Positions 35,246 through 46,858 are shown, counted from the stretch's first letter. The stretch: 64,000 nucleotides of DNA from Parietaria judaica (GCA_954871525.1 OX940864.1:28514001-28578000), one strand, 5' to 3'. Numbers and translations are program-made. The notes: generated by a model not told the origin, from the letters alone.

Positions 35246-35292
35246 GGCTTTGTTTTCTTTCTAACTCACAGCCAGGAATTTGAAGGAGGGAA

Positions 35293-35420
35293 ATGTCATC
35301 GAGCGACACCGTCATCAGTGAGGCAGCCCTAACCTCGAAGAGCTGCTCGAGGTAGCGGTTGCGCGCGCGGAATCAGCAAAGAGAGCCTGGGAGGCAACCC
35401 AAGAGGCAGGAGTGACGTAA
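35293..35420 (+). pseudogene. gag: gag N-terminal stub
   Basis: ATG followed by MSSSDTVISEAALT. After a one-frame shift comes LEELLEVAVARAESAKRAW and a stop. The Ala/Glu-rich helical start just after the primer site is where Gypsy gag begins. Only about 40 residues remain before the captured sequence. Confidence 0.4.
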
Positions 35421-35589
35421 GAATGGAAGACGTACAAACTCCTTGCTTTTAAAAGGAGTAGACGTATAGTCGTTTAGCCAGAGAAGGAAACGCACGCGCA
35501 TTAATGAATCGAAATGATTCCCGAGGCGTTGTGAAGTGACAGAAGTGTCAGGGAATGCGAAGAGTTTACGCGTGGTGCAAAGTGACGGT

Positions 35590-35597
35590 TATAAATA
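35590..35597 (+). promoter_or_regulatory. Internal TATA box ahead of the F-box frame
   Basis: TATAAATA in tgacggttataaataag, about 165 bp before the first ATG of the F-box-derived frame. It lies inside the element rather than in the LTR, so the captured gene may have brought its own promoter. A splice-acceptor-like gtttttcgataccag at 35719-35733 lies between. Confidence 0.35.
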
Positions 35598-35756
35598 AGA
35601 AGTTAGTGGGAGTGAAGGGAGGACGCAGTTTAACTCTCAGGAAGACCTTGATCACTCTACCCTGAAAATCCCAAACTCCTTTCATACTTTAAAATCTAGT
35701 ATCCGTTGGTTTCTTTTTGTTTTTCGATACCAGGGTTGAAAGCATACGAAGAGAAG

Positions 35757-36845
35757 ATGACGTTCGGAGAAGGAGTTACCGCCCGAGGCCCCACAGACGA
35801 GCCCATGATGAGTACCACGACAGAGGAGGGGACAAATGGGAGCATCATAGAAGGAAGTTGGGAATGGCCCAAGGGAGCCATGATGGAGGCGCGAGGGGGA
35901 GATGATCACGCGACGACAGATGGTTGGAGAAACATGGAGTGGCCAGGGAGCGATGAGCCGTGTCCAATGATGGAGGACACCACGGAGAATCAACAGGGCT
36001 AGGAGCAGCAAAGGGTCTCAGGCGAACACTCCTGACACTTTTCCTCAATGAAAACTGGAGAAGCCGGGAAACCGCATCCCGCGATGGAACTCGTCCTGCT
36101 GTACCTAAGCCTCGAGGAGCTCCTCGCGGTAGAGATGGTGTGCACGTCGCTACGCGACGAGGTTCAGGGGAACTGCCTTTTGTGGCGCAACCTCAATGTC
36201 GACGACCCGATGAGCGAACGTATCGAAGACGAGAATCTTCTGAATCTGGCAAGGAGGTCTCAAGGGGGAATGGAGACTCTAACGCTGAATAGATGCTTCG
36301 AGATCACCAACGCCGCTTTAAGGGTAGTTCTGCAGAATAACCCGACGATCATAAAGTTATGCCTGCCAAGCTGCCACTAGATCACCGTGGACGACATGGT
36401 CAACAACTTGTCCACAATAAAGCACGGGATAAAGTTCCTAAGGGTCAACAGACTCAGTTTCAGTTACAAGGAGGGAGCCAAGGCCAGACTCGAAGACCTT
36501 CCCGCACTGCTCGCGGCAGGGAACCCGACCTGCGATCTCGAGCAGCAAACGCCCGCACCATACGGCCGCCTGCTCGACCTGGAGTACTGCAAGAAATGCT
36601 GGAGAGAGGTCCTGGTTCATGAGAAGCCCACAAAGAATGGAGAAAGGAACACCCTCTGCCCGCCGTGTGTTCGCCAACGCCAAGAAGTACGTGCTTGTGG
36701 CTATTGCATGTCATGCATAAGCCTTGGTCTCACGTGGTATACCTACGTCTGCACGGATTGCAACGATGGACGCCCCAGTAGAGATTCCTTGGAGAAGATC
36801 GTGTCTTCAGCCTGCTCAATCATCGACGAACAAGCTCCGGAATGA
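35757..36845 (+). pseudogene. Captured F-box/LRR protein gene (SKIP14-like)
   Basis: One continuous frame of 363 codons with three stops (36000, 36033, 36378) and no frameshift or intron. The N-terminus is acidic and Met/Gly-rich. The F-box (about 36072-36190) reads LVLLYLSLEELLAVEMVC, TSLRDEVQ, LLWRNLNVDDP. LRR-like parts follow: RSQGGMETLTLNRCFEIT, VVLQNNPTIIKLCLPSC and GIKFLRVNRLSF. The C-terminus has four CxxC pairs (YCKKC, LCPPC, CGYCMSC, VCTDC; 36587-36770). The order matches plant SKIP14-type F-box proteins, SCF-complex substrate adaptors. No introns and a position inside an LTR element point to capture of a host transcript. The core has a single nonsense codon, so decay is light. Confidence 0.72.
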
Positions 36846-37058
36846 ACCGCGCTCGCAGCACGACGCAAAGGAAGGCTCGAGGAGTTTTTGTTTTCTTTTT
36901 ATCTTAAGGCTCTTAGCAGAGTAGAATCTACCTACTCACTTTTACGAATTTGTAAACACAATCTCATGATGGATTTTTGTTTTCCCCTTTTGCTTTAATA
37001 TTTCTACGTATGTTTGTTATTTCCTGTAACTTTGAGAAACAAGCTGAATTCCACACTG
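36846..37058. other. Spacer after the F-box frame
   Basis: AT-rich, with a pyrimidine-rich 3'UTR-like character; no motif recognised. Confidence 0.35.
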
Positions 37059-37084
37059 ATATATATATATATATATATATATAT
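37059..37084 (+). repeat. (AT)n microsatellite
   Basis: Thirteen AT units directly before the hairpin satellite. Confidence 0.85.
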
Positions 37085-37915
37085 CTGCTCGGTGAGAGTG
37101 CCGAGCAGAAAGAAAAAATACGGCTGAGGGTGCCGAGCAAACTCATATAGGCGAGAGTGCCTAAGAAGACTGCTCGGTGAGAGTGCCGAGCAGAGAAAAA
37201 TATAGGCGAGAGTGCCTAAGAACACTGCTCGGCGAGAGTGCCGAGCAGAGATTAAAGAGGCGAAGACTGCTCGGCGAGAGTGCCGAGCAGAGAATAAAGA
37301 GACGAGAGTGCCCACGGCGAGAGTGCCGAATAAAAAATATAGGCGAGAATGCCTAAGAAGACTGCTCGGTGAGAGTGCTGAGCAGAGAAAAATATAGGCG
37401 AGAGTGCCTAAGAAGACTGCTCGGTAAGAGTGCCGAGCACAGAAAAATATAGGCGAGAGTGCCTAAGAAGACTGCTCGGCGAGAGTGCCGAGCAGGGAAT
37501 AAAGAGGCGAGAATGCCCACGGTGAGAGTGCCGAATAAAAAAAAATATAGGCGAGAGTGCCTAAGAAGACTGCTCGGTGAGAGTGCCGAGCAGAGAAAAA
37601 TATAGGCGAGAGTGCCTAAGAAGACTGCTCGGCGAGAGTGTCGAGCAGAGAATAAAGAGGCGAGAGTGCCCACGGCGAGAGTGCCGAGCAGAGAAAAATA
37701 TAGGCGAGAGTGCCTAAGAAGACTGCTCGGCGAGAGTGCCGAGCAGAGAAAAATATAGGCGAGATTGCCTAAGAAGACTGCTCGGCGAGAGTGCCGAGCA
37801 GAGAGAAAAATATAGGCGAGAGTTCCTAAGAAGACTGCTCGGCGAGAGTGCCGAGCAGAGAAAAATATAGGCGAGAGTGCCGAGCAGAGAGAAAAGAGGC
37901 GAGAGTGCCAAATAA
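37085..37915 (+). repeat. Hairpin satellite, units of roughly 55-60 bp
   Basis: About fifteen imperfect units alternate two phrases: ctgctcggcgagagtgccga (then gcag) and ataggcgagagtgcctaaga. The first is a perfect inverted repeat, CTGCTCGGC-gagagt-GCCGAGCAG (9-bp stem, 6-nt loop). The second has a short AGGC...GCCT stem with the same loop. The gagagt loop is nearly invariant. No coding function is apparent; open frames across it are by-products of the repeat. Confidence 0.85.
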
Positions 37916-38102
37916 AAAAGAAAAGGAGAGGGGAGAGATATACATCTCACCCATCTTGCCAATAAACAAAACCGCAACCACTAGCAAACTCATAAAAGAA
38001 AAGTCATATGTGATTAGATTCGAAATACAAGTTACAAAATATTATTTCCAATTCATCCATTCACATTCCTAGAGATATACATTTTATAAATTTCCGCAGG
38101 GA
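37916..38102. other. Junction between satellite and antisense gene
   Basis: Short AT-rich stretch; would be the 3'UTR of the minus-strand gene. No motif seen. Confidence 0.3.
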
Positions 38103-41100
38103 TTAATCCTCCGGCCTAGCGGCGTCATGAAGGGAGTCTTGGCGAAGAACTGCATCGGCACACTCCTCGATGATGATATCGCAGCATCGGCGAAGAATGT
38201 CATCAACAATTAAGCGCGCAGGATCATCGTCGGGAAGCCCCGAGGGCCTACTAGAAGAAGTTCCCGCGGGGCGAGGAGTGTCGGCGTTACTATCGGCCTG
38301 CAAGGAAAGAGCCGAGAGTTACGAAGCACAACGAAGAAACAGAAAAAGCGGAAAATCTGTATTCATTTATCAGAAGCGACTTACAGGGATCAACCCAGAA
38401 GAAAAAGGTAAAACTACAGAATACTAAGCTAAAATTCCCTATACCATGCCCGATGAAGAAGGAAGAACGTCAAGGCCCGGTGAGCGCGCCTCGTTGGCGA
38501 TCGAAGGAAGGCAAGGAGAAAGCGGAGGAGAGTTAGGAGTACTGGCAAGTTTCTTCTTCAGCCCGGCCAAGTCAGCCAGATATTCTTGCTCTAGCCTGCG
38601 CCACCTTGGCAGCTTAGCTCGAATCTCACCAATGGTCGAGCGGGAAGGAAGCCCCTCGACGAGATTGATATTCGAAAGGACACCACCCAACAGACGCCGG
38701 AGGCGGACAGTCTCCTCGAGAGCGTTGAACCTCTCAGAGGCGTGCTTTAGCTTATCGGTCGCTCATTGGTAAAGGCGTACGCGAGAAAATTCTTCCTCTA
38801 TCGCCCAGCTCCTGGCCGCATCGCGGTCCTCAGCAAGTTTCCTCAGCTTGGCCTTAACGTGGAAAGAGATGTGCTCTTCCCAATTAGGTGGCAGGTTTAT
38901 GGCATCGGCGATTCGGACGAAACACTTGTTTTTCTGCCGAAGCTGCGCCGAGAGTGTCTCTTCACACCGATGATAACGCTTTCGTTCCTCGACGAGAGAT
39001 TCCTCAGCAATAGCGAGGAGGCGTCTATCTTCGTCGCGCTCGGCTCTGCACTCGGCGAGCTTGGCCTCAGTAGTCTCGCAGAGAGCTACTTCATTCTCTG
39101 ACAGTATCCTCGCTGGGTCGGGAGCCAACGCTGGCCCTTCCGCCCTCTCGCAACCTTCTCCGTCGCCGAGGTGAAGAGCACCAGTACCACCTTCGGCCTG
39201 CGAGGGAAAAGAGAGAATGAAGATACGAAGTTAATAGTAAAGAGGCCCGGTGATATAAAAAAAAGGTGACTCGAAAAACATATATGTTCATTAATTTGAT
39301 GAAATGCTTGGATTACAAAAAGGGAGCACATCGTTCAAAACAAAAAAAAATGATAAAGGAAAGGCTCCGGGAGGACGTCTTATACCATGGGCTCCGGAGG
39401 TGCCAGGATCTCAATGTTCGAGCCATACTCGTCGTGTGAAGAAGGCTCAAGAGGACCTCCCCGCGGGACAAGGCCATCGACCCGCCGACCGTCAATGACG
39501 GGCGGCCTGCAAGGGGAGAGCGGCGGAGAACTGGGGTCCGCGGAGGCCTTTTGGTCCAGCTCGCCCGCTTCGGCTCGATGCTTGTCGCGGATTTCGTACC
39601 ACGACGGCAGGTGAGTCCTGAGACCCTCGAAGGGCGCGGAAAGAGGAAGCCCCTCAACCAAAATGATATTATCCTGGTAAGCAGCGGTCGATCGGTGGGC
39701 GTTGACGGATTGGTCGAGAAAATCAAACCTCGCCAAAAGACGCTCCAACTTGGCTTGGGCGCTCTCGAACACGCGCTCTCGGCCATGACGCTCTTCAACC
39801 GCCTCGGCCCTCGCAACCTAGAGGTCTTCGACGAGCCCCTTTAACGCGGTCATGCCCCGGGACACCAGGCAATCTTCTTCGTCGCGTGGCATGTCGACGG
39901 CTTCGCTAATTTGGGCGAGGCTTTCAGCCTTCAGCCGGAGTTCCTCGGAGAAACCTGCCTCCGCTCGCCGAAAGCGTTCCCGCTCTTCGACGATAAACTC
40001 CTCTTTAGCAGCAAGGGAGCTCTTCAGCTCCGCGAGCTCGGCGCCCAAAGCAGCCTTCGTATCGTCAAGGTCCGAAGAAAGCTTTTCAGCCTGCTCCCAA
40101 AATCTCCGCTCTCCATGAACCGAGACTTCGAGTTGGCCTTGAACCGACGTAAGCTTCGTCGATAGCTCGAGCGCCTCTTCCTCGGCCTTAGCAGTGGATC
40201 GCCGCTCGGAGACGTTCATGTCATTCAACCGAGCTAGTCCTCAGAAGATGTGGGAGGTGCTATCAGAATAACCCCCGAGCTGGTCGAGGGAATCAATGAC
40301 CCTGTGCGAGGCTCCAGCCTCCAGGGTAAAATCCCTACACATTGTGGAAGAGTAAGCCTCCCAATCCTGTGGAGGCGCGCTCGAAAATGACGAAGCAGGA
40401 AAGCGAGCCTGAACCCATGACGATTCAGCGAGTGTCTTCTTTAGATCGCGGGAGGGCGAAGGGGGCTGTGTCAAGTTGTCTAAAAGCGGGGATGCGCCCC
40501 GATGCGGAGGGGGGTCTTCCCCTGATGACATTACCAACGCACCAGGAAGAGGGACGAGAGAAACCTGGAGGGCAGAGGTGCTGGAAGGCTCCAAAGTAAG
40601 CGGAACCTCCAAGCTCTAAAGGACTTCGGTGTCGGGTGCGATGGCAGAAGCCCCAGGCCCGGTCGGAGTAGCCTCCTGGGGCGCCCCTGATCGCCTCTCC
40701 TCGGGCCCAAAGAAGATTTTTCCTCAATCCCCTTCTTGCCCGACGTACTCGGGGACCCCTCTCTGGTCCCCTATTTGCTCCATGGAAGAGGCATGTCCTG
40801 CCTCTCCTTTCCTGCCAAGGGGCTCCGTGCTCCCTTCGCTCGGAGCAAGGGTCTCTTCGACCGGAGTCAGAGTCAGAGACGTGAGGACAGCAGCTGAATC
40901 CCGCATCGCTTCGTCAGAAATCCCCGGGGGCGACGGGGGAAGGGGCTGGGTCGTGGCCCCAAGATCTGGAGAAAGGATAGAGCTTTCAGCCCTCAAGGCG
41001 GGCGGAGGAGGAGCATTTGGCGCCACGACCAGATCCTTGAAACTGCCAAAAAACTCCACCCTCTGCCTGAGGCCCTTAACAAGATGCGCGCGCCCGCTCG

Positions 41101-42342
41101 GCACCTTTTTCACCGTCCCGGTCTCGCCCGGCGGCGCGGAGCCCGAAACTTCCTTTATGGCTTCCCGAGCAGGAGTAGCGACTTCGGGGACGGAGGCCAG
41201 AGCAGAAACCTTAACCTTCTTCGCGTGGGGAGCTTCGCATGTCTCCTCGACGGGCCGCTTTCCCGAAGATCTTTCCTCTCGAGGAGACCTCCTCGAAGAG
41301 CGGGAGACCTCCGTCGGGGAGCGAGCGGTGGGATCCGTCCTAGACGTCATTCGCCGCTCGTCACGAATGTCCTCAGTCGAACGCTTGCCCGGGGAGCCAC
41401 CCTCTCGAAGGGTAAGTCCAATGTAGCGAGGAGCGCCGGGTCCCGCCTGGGACTTCGACGACCTCTGCGTATCCCGCTCTCGCTCGACGGAAGTATCTCC
41501 TCTGACGACAACAGAGTCCTCTTTGGACTTCCTCCTCAACTTAGAGGCAGTTTTCTTCCGCTCCACAGGAGATCCCTCCGGAGCGGGCTCACGAGAGAAG
41601 CCCGCCGGGAGGATGGTGTCGGGGGAAGGCCCATGGATGTTGACCAGCTGGTAGACCCCAGATTTCTCGACCCGCTGATCCCCGAAGTCCTTACTCCAAT
41701 CTCGTCGAGGGTTGGCAAGGAGAGCAGCGTGGATCTCTCTGAACCGCGCGACAGCTTCCTCATCCTCCTTGGGCGTAAAACGAGGGAGATGCGTTCCCTT
41801 GAAGACCCACTCCCTCGGAAGAAAAGCATGGTAGGGACCAAAGTTGGCACTGTTCACCTTAACAAAAAAATATTTGTTCTCCCAACCGGACTCGTTCGAC
41901 GGCGTATTATCAAGGATATGCGGCCGAACGCGATGGGAGATGGAGAAGCGGCCAAGGTTTTTCGCGTTCTGAGAGAACTTGTAGAGGCGCATCAAATCCT
42001 CGAGCGTAAGCTCCACTTTCTGCTCGCATGAATGACGAGCGTGCATAAGAGAAGGCGGATGGAGTTAGGGCTCACCTGGGTGATTGGAACCCTGAAGGCA
42101 TAAAGGAACGCCACGATCAGATGCGGCACCAGAAGATGGAGGCCGACGATTCGGAAGAACGACTCGTAGACGCACACATAGTCGCTCTGAGGCGTATCGG
42201 CGAGTTCACCCTCGTAAGGGAGACGTGCGTGGAAAGACTCCGAGTCTGAAAATTCTTCAGCGATGACCTGCAGTCTCTCCGCCGACATGACAGAGGGAGG
42301 GCTTCGGGTCTTGAAGACCGGTCCGGGGCCGGAAGGAGCCAT
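38103..42342 (-). pseudogene. Antisense gene with plant transposon domain and duplicated coiled-coil module
   Basis: Reads right to left. 42342-42077: MSAERLQVIAEEFSDSESF, then FLYAFRVPITQ, like the Transposase_28 ('putative gypsy type transposon') domain. It continues at 42046 with KVELTLEDLMRLYKFSQN after either a 60-bp intron or a frame change. Next comes a long Arg/Ser/Glu linker with a KKVKV nuclear-type motif (to 40727, ending in a stop), then Pro/Ser-rich sequence (40241-40612). Coiled-coil module 1 is at 40228-39380 and module 2 at 39190-38439. Each module ends LVEGLP...PPLSPC and is followed by a GTATA donor and a ...GCAG|GCCGA acceptor. The last exon is about 38103-38300. Two or three stops or frame changes indicate recent decay. 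Confidence 0.65.
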
Positions 42343-42804
42343 TGAAGCTTTGGGAGAGGAGAGGGAAGAAATCCGAAGATGAGAAAATCAAAGTAAGAGG
42401 GGGGAAATGAAATCACAAGAGCGGTTCAGAGAGAGAGTTTCGGAAGTTTGAAAAGTGTCGAAAGAAGGCAGAAACCCCAAAATTATAGAGGAGAGGGAAA
42501 GAAGAGGCGCGTGCCGATCCAACGATCCAGATTCAAAGCGTGCGAGTTCATCAACGGCTCAGGTCAAGGGCCCGTTATCAACCCCCAAGAGTACTCAAGT
42601 GTGAAGGGGTAGCATTTAATGCCGAAGAGACAGGTGAGGGATTCGAGGTTGACAACCTGGGAAAGCAAGTTGGTGTGGGGCCCGAAATTAGATAATGTCG
42701 GAAAATGCGAAAGTATCTTCGTCGCTAAAGGCTCGTCGATGAAGACTTGTTAAGTCTGATCGCCGAGAAGTTATATTTCATTTTACCAAGTGTATACACT
42801 TGAT

Positions 42805-42816
42805 AAAATGGGGGAC
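42805..42816 (+). other. Polypurine tract
   Basis: aaaatgggggac, four bases before the 3' LTR. Confidence 0.65.
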
Positions 42817-42820
42817 TAAC

Positions 42821-43568
42821 TGTTAAGGTCGGATTTGGTCAAATCCCTCCTCAACACAACTCGTGTCGTTTTGTCCATAAACGACACAAGAAGAGAGTGA
42901 GGAAGTTTGTTGACCGATGGTCAACCAGGGAGTACCCTCGAGGAGGTTCAACCCTCGATGAAGTCTAGGTTCAACCCTCGATGAAGTCTAAAAGCAACCC
43001 TCAATGAGGTCTGAAAGTGTCATGATGAAACTTGCAGGGTCGAATGACGGCTGACGAGACATGCATTTAATGAAGCCCACCTACTCATTCGACGAGAGGC
43101 ATCAACGACGAAGCGTGCAGGGCCGAATGACGGCTGACAAGATGTGCATTTAATGAAGCCCACCTACCCCTTATGGCAGTCTGCTCGGAAGTGACGTAAA
43201 GCATGGGTTAACCACGCTTCTCTCAAATCACTCTGGGAAAGCTAATGATTAAAACGAGAAAAGGGCGGGAAAGAAGGAGAAGGCATAATGTAAGCTCTAT
43301 AAAAGGTAAGTGAAGCCTCGTTTGTAAGGTTCGGAAAAAAGAGGAAAGGAAACCAGAGAAAAAGAGAGAATATTGTTTAATAGAAAGGCTTAAGAAATAG
43401 AGAAAGATCTTGTTCTTGATCCTTCAACTGTCCAGCTATTCAACGAAAGGAAACCGAGCTCTTGTCGGAAATATAATAAAACAAAGATATTCAGTGATCA
43501 TTGTTGCTAACTTGTTCTTTGTGATTATTTTTGTGACTGGAAAAGGGTGGTGAAAATCGCCCTCTACA
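42821..43568 (+). repeat. 3' LTR (748 bp) of the F-box retrotransposon
   Basis: Same start, end and length as 34480-35227, with scattered substitutions only. Followed by ggacc (43569-43573). Confidence 0.9.
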
Positions 43569-43573
43569 GGACC

Positions 43574-44439
43574 CAATTTTTATAAGTTACTAAAAATGCA
43601 CATAACACTAAATTATAATGATATAAACTTAAGTAACAATTTTCTTTTTTTACTACTTTTTATTACATTATTTGGACGTGTAATTAGAGTAATTGAATTT
43701 GAATATATGTTTGTATTAATATCAATATTTTTTGGGCATAATATTAATATATAGTACTTTCAAATCAAACATACTTCTTTTTGGTAACATAAATTGTGTT
43801 TGGTTAAATTATTATAATTATTTTTATTTCAGTTCAACCACATATTAACAAAGGTTAACCAAACAATGTTTCAAAAATCAAACTCCGCAACTGATTTGCA
43901 AGACTGAAGTCTTAGACTGATTTCCCAAACCAAATTGCAAAACTGGTTTATCAAACCAGTTAACCAAACGATACGTAAGATTCTGTCTTGGTTTTGGTTT
44001 TTCAAACCGGAACCGAGACGTGCCTATTTATGGTATGGTAATTTTTTATTATTATTTTCTTTTAAAAGCGGTCCAGAATCGAGAGCAAAACCTGGAATTA
44101 ACCGAGAACCGAGTTCAAATATTTCAGCCCTATTATACACGCCTTTAAAAATTAAAGTATGTATTATTATCCTTTTAATCAAATGTTTCTTTTCTAATTT
44201 TTTTTGGTAATTAAAAATATCCAAACTCAGTAATTTAGTATGAACAACACTCCGTAGTAAATTATTTTTTGTAAATATTAAATCCTTCATTTTTCTTATT
44301 TTTAATTTTCTAAGCGTATGACACATAATATTTAAAGATTAGAAAATATTAAAGCTATCACTTTATTTAGAATTTTCACTTGTAGAAATAACATATGGGC
44401 CGGCCCAACCGGGCCCAAAACCAAACACATCATACAAAT
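43574..44439. other. AT-rich spacer
   Basis: No gene. Contains a patch (43830-44030) with repeated ccaaac/aaccagtt words also seen upstream of EBP2, and a GC-rich gggccggcccaaccgggccc at 44399-44418 close to the start of element A. Confidence 0.4.
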
Positions 44440-46844
44440 TAAGTGCATTAAGTACGAAGTGTCTTTGTACTGGATAGGACTTGACTAAATTCTGAAAGTT
44501 GCTCAACTATGACCGTCACTGACAACATTGAATTAAGTCGTAAAACATGATCAAATGGTAATTAATCTAAATCCTGAAGCGATCTTGAACCCTGACTGTT
44601 GGCTTGATTGTTCTTTGATTTGTAAGTTAAAGAACAAAAAAAGACTGTGGTTCCCAACGCTGCTATATTGGGAACATGATAGTCGACAGGGAAGAGTAGC
44701 TTGATCACAGATATAGATATCACATAGCTTTTTACTAAGTCAAGATGATTCCCCGAATTATCGGTCGTGAAAAGTAGTAAGAGACTCATGCACAGCTTAC
44801 GACTCGTAATCGTAAGTGAGTCGTCCACAATACCACCGATGGAATTCCGGAAGAAAAACACTAAGGGGCTAAACAGTAAAACGCCTGCTCAAGTGTGAAT
44901 CATCAAGTGAAACATTAATCACTAGAATTTGATTATATCACTGGACACATTTAAGATAAAAAAAGGAATATATCATTCGCATCACTAAAGAGTACAACTT
45001 CGGGTTTTTAGTGGAATAACACTAGAGTTAACGGACTGATTCGTTAGAGCTTAAGTGATGTGGGTCCATGGTCCCCAGGATAGCTCTGCAAAGGACAAAT
45101 CGTACACTTAGGATATTTGTTATTCTAATTTATGATAGAAAATTTGAAACTAAAGCTTATGTCAAGTTTTTGAAAGTTTCAAAAAGTTGTGGCAAAAGTA
45201 CCAAAAGTTTGCCCGGAAAATAGCTGATCGGAAAATGTCAAAAATGGAATAAACTGTCAACATCAATGTTGTAGGAAATTTAATTCTAAGAGTTTTTTAT
45301 TCTATGATTTTATGTGTAAGAGCTATAGAGAAAAAGTTATAAATTGTAGATCATAACATAATGTTATGTTAATTCATGAAAAACTACTTGGAGATTAAAT
45401 TAATGGACTAGGTCCATTGAGATTTAATCTTAGGTAATAATGAGAGAGAAAATTCGACCAAGCCTTGGTTGATAAGCCCATTAGGTATTTTCCTTATCAT
45501 ATTTTGTTAAATAATTAATTAAGTTAATTATCATCATGAAAAACATATATTAGGTAATATTTGAATCATGGAAATTGCCAAGCTTGATTACCAAGCAAGA
45601 GGTGGCGATTTTGAGCATGAGGAATTCGATATTTATATGTTAAGATAGTTAGAGATACTAATTGATTATATATACAAATATGGTATTAACTTAAATCAAA
45701 TAAATCATGTCATGAATATAAATTATGCATGAATCATGAAACTTGATTTACAAATTTTAGATAAAGATTCATATTGCATGAGAATTTAATATTGATTGAA
45801 TCATGATATTATTTGATTGATAAGTTAATTATAAATAAGGAAAAGATTAGGAAATCACTTGTCATCTTAATTGATTTAATTGGAATTATTTTTTGGTTAA
45901 AAATAATGAAGAAATTCGACATATCCTATTCATGGAAGGGAATGCAATTTCTTGGTATTTACTTTAATTGAAGAAAATATATTCAATTGATTAAATAATG
46001 AAGAAATCGAATTCTACTTATCATGGTAAGTAATTAATTTTCTTGGTATTTATTTTAATCACATAAAATTAAATTTTTGGTATTTTAATCATCATATTTT
46101 CGATTTCTACCTATCATGGAAGGTTGGAAAATGTCTTTGATTGATTTGTGAATAATACTAATTAAGATTGATTGATTCACATATCTATGAAAATTTGTGT
46201 GCATGATTTTTTTTCTATAAATACCAAGCTAGTTTCACATTTCCAATATCACTCTCACATAACAAAATTCGAGCTCTCTCTCTTAAATAAGCTCTCGAAA
46301 TTCTATCTCTCTCTAGAAAGTTTTAGCTTAGGGAAATTCTATTCCCAATAGCTCAGAAATCGCATAGGCTAGAAAGCAACGAAGTTTTGTCGACAAAGCC
46401 CACACTTTGGGTACGACGAGTCAAGAGAATATCTTGGAAGGCTTTCGGAGTTTCCTTTGGCGTGAAGGAAGTCTTGCGGAAGCTCTGCTCAACCTCCTTA
46501 GGCGCATTCTCAAGTCCGGCGGAAGCTCTGCCCAAATTCAGAAAGCGCAGTGGAAGTCATCGTAAGAAACGAGGTACGGCCTTATGCATTGGGTAAATAA
46601 ATGCAAACTATTTTATTGCTTTATTTATTTCCGTGACTAGAATTAATAATTATGTGTTTATTAAATAACTAATTATTTATCCGGTCGGATCTCCGTTATC
46701 CTGGTGCTCGGTTCTAGTAAAGGAAGTAACATCGGAAAGTGTAAAATGGGCCTTTCCGTGAAAATAATTTTAAAAAGGTTACCCCGATGGATCGAGGGCC
46801 CATCCCGAGATATGACGGAGGGAACGATAATATAATTCCCAACA
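44440..46844 (+). repeat. Element A 5' LTR, 5'-truncated
   Basis: Aligns in blocks with element C's LTR (hairpins, tgggtccatggtccccagga at about 45060, terminal tatgcattgggtaaataaat). The U3 is different and AT-richer. Confidence 0.75.
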
Positions 46845-46858
46845 ATTAGTATCAGAGC

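Larger units (their letters stand above)
34480..43568 (+). mobile_element. Non-autonomous LTR retrotransposon carrying an F-box gene copy
   Basis: Two 748-bp LTRs (34480-35227 and 42821-43568) begin TGTTAAGGTCGG and end CCCTCTACA. The flanks are agacc and ggacc, a 5-bp duplication with one mismatch. A Gypsy-type primer context (TTTGGCGCCCACC) follows the left LTR, and aaaatgggggac precedes the right one. The interior has a stub of gag, an F-box/LRR reading frame in plus orientation, an ~830-bp hairpin satellite, and a spliced gene in minus orientation. No protease, RT, RNase H or integrase is present, so it must use enzymes from an autonomous partner. Confidence 0.88.

Noticed and set aside
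37085..37915. CRISPR-like array
   Set aside because: Regular repeats, but there are no unique spacers; the intervening sequence is itself repeated, and this is plant nuclear DNA.
37004..37977. Repetitive protein frames (GTLASLFSARHSRRAV-like) on the minus strand
   Set aside because: Produced by the hairpin satellite; no start context, domain or conservation beyond the DNA repeat.
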